The position numbers and the translations under genes were made by a program. Below the pieces are notes generated by a model. That model searched no databases and had not been told where the DNA came from. It worked only from the letters and a program-made list of their open reading frames with translations. A DNA stretch of 64,000 bases from CAYRXM01 sp964428175. GTDB lineage: Bacteria; Chloroflexota; Anaerolineae; JAFGEY01. The stretch covers positions 1-64,000 of the forward strand of contig CAYRXM010000003.1 in the NCBI GenBank assembly GCA_964428175.1, read 5' to 3'. Each line of letters starts with the position of its first letter. Position 1 is the first letter of the stretch. Below, one piece after another: positions 59,201 through 64,000 of this stretch.

Positions 59201-60202
59201 ATGGAATATCTCGCCGGAGCCATTGGCATCATCGCGTTTCTTTTGCTGGCGGGCTGGATGTACGAATTCCTGTCCGAATCACGGGATCGGAAGCGCCATC
59301 CGCCCGCTGGCAATCTCTACCCGGTCAACGCGCATCGACTACATCTATACTGTATCGGTGAGCGCCGTCCGCAACAGCCCACGGTCGTCCTCGAGGCGGG
59401 AATGGGAAACTGCTCGTTTGACTGGCGGCTGATCCAGCCGGCAATCGCCCAATGGGGACGGGTGTGCGCCTACGATCGGGCCGGGTACGGCTGGAGCGAC
59501 GTGGGCCGTACACCCAACTCGCTCGAGCAAATGGCCGCCGACCTTCACATCTTGTTGGCCAGCGCTGGCGAATCCGGCCCTTATGTGCTCGTCGGGCATT
59601 CGTTCGGCGGCGTCCTGGTGCGTGAGTTCGCCCGCCAATATTCTCAAGAGGTGGTAGGAATGGTGCTGGTCGATTCTGCGCATGAAGGCCAGATTGGGCG
59701 GCTTTCGGCAGCCGAGTTCAAGCAGCTCAAGGTTTCTCTGCGCCTGTACGGGGTGCTGGCGTTCCTGGCCCGCGTTGGACTCGTTCGCTTGCTGGCCCGT
59801 CCGCTGCTGTTGAGCCGGTTCCCATCGGTTCGCTCGCCGGAAGATCAGGATATTTTGCTCACACTGATTTCGCGTCCGGAATACATGGACACGTTGTGCG
59901 CCGAGTCTCAGGCGCTGATGCAAAGCCGTATCGCCGTCCCGCCCACGCTGGGCCGGATGCCCCTGGTGGTGGTTCAGGCTGCCGGACGCCCGCCCGCACT
60001 GCCGCGCAATTATAGCGAAGAGCGGTGGCAGCAAACGCGCAAAATGTTCGATGACATCCAGCACGAACTGGCCGGGCTTTCGTCGAACAGCCGGCTTGTC
60101 CGTGCCGAAAAGAGCATTCACGCCGTCCAGGTGGAGCAGCCGGACATCGTGATTGCGGCCATCCGGCAGGTGCTGGAAGCCGGGTCACAAGTGAAGGACT
60201 AG
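59201..60202 (+). CDS. Alpha/beta hydrolase
   Basis: 333 residues. An N-terminal hydrophobic stretch (about 3-22) may anchor it in the membrane. The nucleophile is in GHSFGG near residue 130, the oxyanion region in EAGMGNCSFDW, and the catalytic His probably in SIHAVQVEQPD near residue 305. AGGAGG lies just before the ATG. General esterase or lipase-like; substrate unknown. The short ATG-proximal helix makes an outward-facing enzyme possible. Confidence 0.87.
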   Translation: MEYLAGAIGIIAFLLLAGWMYEFLSESRDRKRHPPAGNLYPVNAHRLHLYCIGERRPQQPTVVLEAGMGNCSFDWRLIQPAIAQWGRVCAYDRAGYGWSDVGRTPNSLEQMAADLHILLASAGESGPYVLVGHSFGGVLVREFARQYSQEVVGMVLVDSAHEGQIGRLSAAEFKQLKVSLRLYGVLAFLARVGLVRLLARPLLLSRFPSVRSPEDQDILLTLISRPEYMDTLCAESQALMQSRIAVPPTLGRMPLVVVQAAGRPPALPRNYSEERWQQTRKMFDDIQHELAGLSSNSRLVRAEKSIHAVQVEQPDIVIAAIRQVLEAGSQVKD

Positions 60203-60225
60203 AGTTACCCGGCAAGCCTTTTCCG

Positions 60226-60258
60226 ACCATCCCGGAAGTTCTAAACTTCCGGGATGGT
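60226..60258. repeat. 33-bp perfect palindrome, ACCATCC family
   Basis: ACCATCCCGGAAGTT (60226-60240), CTA, AACTTCCGGGATGGT (60244-60258). Flanks CCG and TGTTCTTG match the copy at 13141-13173. Its minus strand supplies the last codons and the stop (…TTIPEV, TAG) of the methyltransferase gene. Confidence 0.92.
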
Positions 60259-60984
60259 TGTTCTTGCCCACACCAGTGTATATCTCGACACGCACGGCAC
60301 CGGCCCCCGGGCCAGGTCGGCTTCCAGCCGGGCCAGTCCGCGCGCAAAGGCCGCTTCATCGATCAGGTGCAGCGATGAAAATGCCTTGTCGCGGTAGGCC
60401 TGTGCGTCGACCAGATCATAGCGCCATTCTACGGTTTCCTCGCATACATCCTCAAACCTCGTCTCGATCATCCACCCGCGCAGGTCGTCGATGCGCGGAT
60501 AGCGGGCCAGTTCGTGCTCGACCGTTTCGGGAAAATAGCTGCTCAGCGGTACGCGATTGCGGATCACCCACTCGGAATCCGTCGCCGTGCATAGCCACCC
60601 GCCCGGCTTGAGCGCCCGGCCCGCTTGTCGGATGTATGCCGGTTTGTCCCCCACGTGGTGGATCACATCGACCGAGAACACGAGGTCAAAGGTCTGCTCC
60701 GGCACGGGGCCGGCAAGCGACTCGGCGCTGCTCTGCCGCCAGGTGACCGCCTCCGAGCGCGCCCGTGCCTGGGCCAGCATCCCCGCCGACGGCTCGACGC
60801 CCCAGCACGCGCAGCCGTTCGCCTCCTGGATGGCGGAGATATAATTCCCTGTTCCGCAGCCCACTTCGAGCACGGTCGACTCGGCGTCGATGTCCCGGCA
60901 CAGCGCTTCCAGCACGCGCGGGTGGATGTGTCGGTTGCGCGCGTAGGCGGCGGCGATGGCGTTGTAATCGATTGGGCGGTTCAT
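60241..60984 (-). CDS. SAM-dependent methyltransferase
   Basis: 247 residues of class I fold: motif I VLEVGCGTGNY near residue 38, acidic end of strand 2 GVEPSAGM, FSVDVIHHV as motif II. Similar to ubiquinone/arsenite-type methyltransferases; the substrate cannot be told. The C-terminal RTTIPEV and the stop come from a palindromic repeat (60226-60258), so the original C-terminus may have been changed. The start overlaps the stop of the phosphatase gene (ATGA). Confidence 0.88.
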   Translation of the reverse strand: MNRPIDYNAIAAAYARNRHIHPRVLEALCRDIDAESTVLEVGCGTGNYISAIQEANGCACWGVEPSAGMLAQARARSEAVTWRQSSAESLAGPVPEQTFDLVFSVDVIHHVGDKPAYIRQAGRALKPGGWLCTATDSEWVIRNRVPLSSYFPETVEHELARYPRIDDLRGWMIETRFEDVCEETVEWRYDLVDAQAYRDKAFSSLHLIDEAAFARGLARLEADLARGPVPCVSRYTLVWARTTIPEV

Positions 60985-61544
60985 AGCGTTTCCTCGACGG
61001 TGTTCAGAGTCATTGCGGGCAGATCGAATACGAACAACGCCGGTTGACCCAATCGCCGCCAGAACGTGAAGGCATCCTGGTTCGCGGCTCGAGCCGCGAA
61101 CAGTGCGATCACCGTGCCGTGGGCGACGATGGCGACCGTTTCTTCGGAATGCGCGTCAAGCACCGCGTCGACGGCTTCCTTGAAACGGGCCAGCGCTTGC
61201 GCCGCGCTCTCGTCGCCGAACACGCATTCCTCGGGATAGGCGAACAGCGCCTCGATGCGGGCCAGAAATGTCGCCCGGTCTGAAAATTCGACCCGGCTGC
61301 GCGCGTGCTCGTGCAGGTTGGGTGCGTTCTCAAAGGGGAGGCCCAATATCCCGGCTGCGATGCGCCCCGTCTCCGTCGACTTGGGCTCCATGCTGGCGAC
61401 GATGCGGGCCGGTTTCCAATGGGCCAGCTTTTCGGCCAGCGGCGTGCAGCGTCGGCGGCCTTCCTCGCTCAGCGGCCATTGGCTGGCCGGGACGCCGGGA
61501 GTGATCTGCGATTGAGAGTGGCGCACCAGGATCAGATGGTGCAT
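60981..61544 (-). CDS. Histidine phosphatase family protein
   Basis: 187 residues. LILVRHSQS at the N-terminus contains the catalytic RH motif, and VAIVAHGTVI near residue 138 has the second His. RHS in place of the usual RHG is a mild variation seen in this family. Small phosphoesterase; substrate unknown. Overlaps the methyltransferase start, so the two are probably co-translated; a 12-base gap separates it from the gene upstream. Confidence 0.87.
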   Translation of the reverse strand: MHHLILVRHSQSQITPGVPASQWPLSEEGRRRCTPLAEKLAHWKPARIVASMEPKSTETGRIAAGILGLPFENAPNLHEHARSRVEFSDRATFLARIEALFAYPEECVFGDESAAQALARFKEAVDAVLDAHSEETVAIVAHGTVIALFAARAANQDAFTFWRRLGQPALFVFDLPAMTLNTVEETL

Positions 61545-61556
61545 TGGCGAACCTCC

Positions 61557-62108
61557 TCACTCGCCGGCGCAGTCGAGTATTTGCCCCGGCGTGACCACCC
61601 ACCCCACGCGCTGGTCATGCCCTTCGACGGGCAGCTCATCCAGCAGCGCAAACGAGTAGGCGATGCCGGCGCACGGGGCGGGGCAGGTGGGCAGGAATCG
61701 GTCGTAATAGCCGCCGCCGAAACCCAGCCGGACGCCGCGCCGGTCGAAGGCGATGCCGGGCGCCAGCACCAGGTCGATTTCTGTCGGGGCGACGCGCGGC
61801 AGGTCGGCGGACGGCTCCCACATGCCGTAGCGGTGAAGCGTTAACCGATCGGGGGAGTATGGGTGCAGGGATAAAAGCGAGCCGTCGACGCGCGGCACGA
61901 TCCAGCGGATGTGGGCTAGTTGGGCGAACAAGGGGCGCAAATCGATCTCGTTGCGAAAGGGCAGGTAGGCCAACACAGCCCGCGCCCGGGCCAGAGGCCC
62001 CCAGGTAGCCAACTGCTGGCGGACGCCGCGCGAAGCGATTTCGACTTCTTCGGGCAGGAGCGTCTCGCGGATGTGGCGGAACTGGCGGCGCAGGGTAGGT
62101 TTGTCCAT
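61557..62108 (-). CDS. 5-formyltetrahydrofolate cyclo-ligase
   Basis: 183 residues. It uses ATP to turn 5-formyl-THF into 5,10-methenyl-THF, returning folate to the one-carbon pool. Signature: LVLAPGIAFDRRGVRLGFGGGYYDRFL near residues 113-139, with LPFRNEIDLRPL earlier. Length is standard. It is the first gene of the leftward trio ending at 60241 and is divergent from ybaK with 64 bases between the start codons. Confidence 0.92.
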   Translation of the reverse strand: MDKPTLRRQFRHIRETLLPEEVEIASRGVRQQLATWGPLARARAVLAYLPFRNEIDLRPLFAQLAHIRWIVPRVDGSLLSLHPYSPDRLTLHRYGMWEPSADLPRVAPTEIDLVLAPGIAFDRRGVRLGFGGGYYDRFLPTCPAPCAGIAYSFALLDELPVEGHDQRVGWVVTPGQILDCAGE

Positions 62109-62172
62109 CGTTGACTACTCGGCTGTTTCTGTGTAAGATAGTGGCGAATCATGATCGAACAAGGAGCACCTC

Positions 62173-62661
62173 ATGCCCAAAAAAGAAAAATCGCCCCGCA
62201 CCAACGCCATACGCTTGCTCGACGCCCGCAAGGTGGCTTACGAGGTATTCATCTTTTCGCCCGACCTCCACTCGGCGGAAGGAGTTGCCGAGGTGCTGGG
62301 TCTCGACCCGCACACGGTGTACAAAACCCTGGTCGTGCAAAGACAGCGCGGCAAGCCCTTGCTGGTGATGGTCGCCGGGCCGGCGCAGATCGACCTCAAG
62401 ACGCTGGGGGCGTCGTTGGGCGAGTTCAAGCTGCACATGGCCACTCAGCGCGACGCCGAAGCGTTGACCAGTTTGCAGGTGGGCGGCATCTCGGCGCTGG
62501 CGCTGCTCAACCGGGGCTTCGAGGTGTGCATCGACCGGGCCGCAGAGCAGTTGGAGCATATCGTCGTCAGCGCGGGCCAGCGCGGGATCAACTTGCGCCT
62601 GCGCGTCGATGACCTGGTGCGCGTCACCGGCGCGCGCCGGGTCGACGCGGTGAGCCGGTAA
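62173..62661 (+). CDS. ybaK: Cys-tRNA(Pro)/aminoacyl-tRNA deacylase, YbaK type
   Basis: 162 residues of the YbaK/EbsC family, which removes wrongly attached cysteine from tRNA-Pro. TPxN-like opening PRTNAIRLLD, then VYKTLVVQ with the conserved Lys near residue 50, and GGISALALL near residue 107. Length and domain are standard. AAGGAG precedes the ATG. A perfect palindrome just after its stop can end transcription from both sides. Confidence 0.9.
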   Translation: MPKKEKSPRTNAIRLLDARKVAYEVFIFSPDLHSAEGVAEVLGLDPHTVYKTLVVQRQRGKPLLVMVAGPAQIDLKTLGASLGEFKLHMATQRDAEALTSLQVGGISALALLNRGFEVCIDRAAEQLEHIVVSAGQRGINLRLRVDDLVRVTGARRVDAVSR

Positions 62662-62663
62662 CG

Positions 62664-62694
62664 GATACCAGGTTTTTGTCAAAAACCTGGTATC
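62664..62694. terminator. Perfect 31-bp palindrome between convergent genes, probable two-way terminator
   Basis: GATACCAGGTTTTT (62664-62677), GTC, AAAAACCTGGTATC (62681-62694), between ybaK and scpB. It shares the TTTTGTCAAAA core and CCAGG words with the repeat at 21618-21650. Confidence 0.75.
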
Positions 62695-62697
62695 TTG

Positions 62698-63243
62698 TTA
62701 TTCCTGTTCTTCTTCTCTTTCGACCAATTCCTGTCCCAGCGATTCCCATTGGGGCAGCGCTTGCAGGCTTTCCAGCCCGAACTGCTGCAGAAATTCCAGG
62801 GTCACGCCATAGAGGATGGGCCGGCCCACCGTCTCGGCGCGGCCCAGCTCTTCCAGCAGGCCGCGTCGTACCAGCGAGCGCAGCACCCCGTCCGAGTTGA
62901 CGCCGCGAATGGCATCGACCTGCGCGCGGGTGGCCGGCTGCCGGTAGGCGACGATGGCCAGTGCTTCCAGCGCGGCGGGCGAGAGCTTGCCCGAAATTTC
63001 CAGCCCCAAGAATTTTTCGATCTGCGGCCCTGCCTCCGGCGCGGAGACCAGTTGCAAGCGATCCCCCTTGCGCTGCAAGCGAATGCCCCGTTCTTGGTAG
63101 GCCTCGCTCAACCTGAGCAGGGCCGCTTCCACCTGATCCGGGTCGGTTTCCAGCGCGGCGGCCAAATCCTGTATGGCCACGGCGCGATCACTGACGAACA
63201 ACAGGCTTTCGATCAAGGCTTCAAGTTCCACAGGTTTCTCCAT
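62698..63243 (-). CDS. scpB: Segregation and condensation protein B
   Basis: 181 residues. ScpB forms the kleisin-associated part of the bacterial condensin with Smc and ScpA. ELEALIESLLFVSD at the start, then EALAIVAYRQPATRAQVDAIRGV and GRPILYGVT are family signatures (two winged-helix domains). The usual neighbour scpA is not adjacent: the region upstream holds a repeat and a divergent lipoprotein gene. The start ATG 63243 is chosen because longer frames run through the repeat at 63274-63330. Confidence 0.93.
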   Translation of the reverse strand: MEKPVELEALIESLLFVSDRAVAIQDLAAALETDPDQVEAALLRLSEAYQERGIRLQRKGDRLQLVSAPEAGPQIEKFLGLEISGKLSPAALEALAIVAYRQPATRAQVDAIRGVNSDGVLRSLVRRGLLEELGRAETVGRPILYGVTLEFLQQFGLESLQALPQWESLGQELVEREEEQE

Positions 63244-63273
63244 AAAACGAGGTATGGTATAATCGGGCAAAAC

Positions 63274-63330
63274 GTATTGCATACTGCGTATTCCGTGTGA
63301 TTGACGCCCTATGCAATACGCAATACACAG
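63274..63330. repeat. Palindromic repeat, ACTGCGTATT family, second copy
   Basis: GTATTGCAT (63274-63282) and ATGCAATAC (63311-63319) are inverted; ACTGCGTATTCCGTG lies between them. It shares words with 50672-50733 and separates scpB from the lipoprotein gene. Confidence 0.72.
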
Positions 63331-63347
63331 CACATAAAAGGATGTCT

Positions 63348-63950
63348 ATGAACTTGTTTCGTCTTTATCGTCCAATTTTTTCCACAGCGATTGCGTTTCT
63401 CGTCCTCGTTCAGGCCTCATCGTGCTGCTGCCTGCTCGGTGGGGCGACCAGCCCGCCGGTGACGCCGTTCGAGATCGACAAGGAGCAGGCCGACGCGCTG
63501 CGCGAGCGCGTGCAGGCGGTCACCGACCGGCCCGGCCCGTTCGAGATCGTCCTCACCGACCGGGAAATGACTTCCTACATCGTCGGCCTGGCCCAGTCGG
63601 GCGCGGGCGAGTTTCCGGCCAAAGACATGAAACTGCAATTCAACGACGGTTATCTCGAAATTTGGGCCACCTTTATCGAGGTAGCGCCGTCCGATCTCCC
63701 CGTCTACGTCCGGGCGACGGCGGAAGCGGTGGACGGCGACGTCGTTTTCCACATCGAACAGGCCAACGCCGGGCCGTTCCCTGTGCCCGGCGCGATGCGC
63801 GAACTGATCGCCGCCTCGTTGAGCGAGACGCTGGCCGAACTCAATTTCGCGCTCGACGTGGAATCGGTCGAGGTGCGCGCCGGCGAGATCGTCCTGCGTG
63901 GCACGATCAGCGGTGACATCCCCGACCTGCCGGTTCATGTCGTGAACTAG
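63348..63950 (+). CDS. Exported lipoprotein, unknown function
   Basis: 200 residues with a hydrophobic signal and a cysteine cluster SSCCCLLGG near residues 25-33, probably a lipobox. The mature domain (FEIVLTDREMTSYI, LQFNDGYLEIWATF, FHIEQANAGPFPVPGAMRELI, VESVEVRAGEIVLRG) is a beta-rich lipid-binding-like fold similar in pattern to DUF2140/YpmS proteins. The start ATG 63348 follows AAGGA; ATG 63342 is possible. Confidence 0.7.
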   Translation: MNLFRLYRPIFSTAIAFLVLVQASSCCCLLGGATSPPVTPFEIDKEQADALRERVQAVTDRPGPFEIVLTDREMTSYIVGLAQSGAGEFPAKDMKLQFNDGYLEIWATFIEVAPSDLPVYVRATAEAVDGDVVFHIEQANAGPFPVPGAMRELIAASLSETLAELNFALDVESVEVRAGEIVLRGTISGDIPDLPVHVVN

Positions 63951-64000
63951 CATCAAAAAAGAACCCGGAACGTATCAGATTTCTTCTTTGGTTCCCTCTG

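Overview
The window is high-GC bacterial chromosome, most likely from the phylum Chloroflexota (Anaerolineae-like). The assignment is inferred from the gene mix: secreted proteins with Pro/Thr linkers and the short motif YLPxV(L/T)K, a fused KorB-KorG subunit, an FHA plus winged-helix protein beside a Ser/Thr kinase, a giant cyclase-ATPase-TPR regulator, BatA-like and MoxR/DUF58/VWA proteins, and many small palindromic repeats. I see no rRNA, tRNA, CRISPR array, prophage or transposase gene.

Layout. 0-9 kb: homoserine dehydrogenase, a GT-C membrane glycosyltransferase, a DUF58 protein, an FHA regulator facing a kinase, and an anchored family 3 glycosidase. A stand-alone non-coding RNA gene lies at about 8.8-9.0 kb with its own promoter and terminator. 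9-16 kb: hypoxanthine phosphoribosyltransferase operon, 2-oxoacid:ferredoxin oxidoreductase (korA, korBG), a lipoprotein, and a family 31 glucosidase under a two-operator promoter. 16-21 kb: membrane proteins, then a lower-GC block of secreted proteins including a metzincin protease, bounded by two copies of one palindromic repeat. 21-29 kb: response regulator, secreted glycosidase-like protein and histidine kinase in one operon, then WD40 and BatA-like membrane proteins. 29-37.6 kb: a 1,383-residue surface protein with a gingipain-like domain and a GQWDFT repeat, and a 1,415-residue adenylate cyclase/ATPase/TPR protein. 37.8-40.2 kb: a lipoprotein serpin and toxin-antitoxin genes, one broken. 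40.3-45.8 kb: VWA membrane protein, DJ-1/PfpI protein, phospholipase D-like protein.

45.9-49.2 kb holds the most interesting locus: three tandem paralogous Tat-signal proteins with conserved Cys-Tyr motifs, translationally coupled to a radical SAM/SPASM enzyme. This looks like a peptide or protein modification system whose products are exported folded through Tat. 49.2-54.3 kb: VWA protein, deaminase-DUF3795 fusion, a nucleotidyltransferase with a decapitated HEPN partner, MoxR, and a glycosidase-like protein. 54.4-64 kb: secreted proteins, aldo/keto reductase, alpha/beta hydrolase, methyltransferase, histidine phosphatase, 5-formyl-THF cyclo-ligase, YbaK, ScpB and a lipoprotein.

Gene starts were often moved downstream of the longest frame where a ribosome binding site, a promoter or a repeat decided the matter; the reasons are in each entry. 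Functions come from motif recognition by eye, without database searches.
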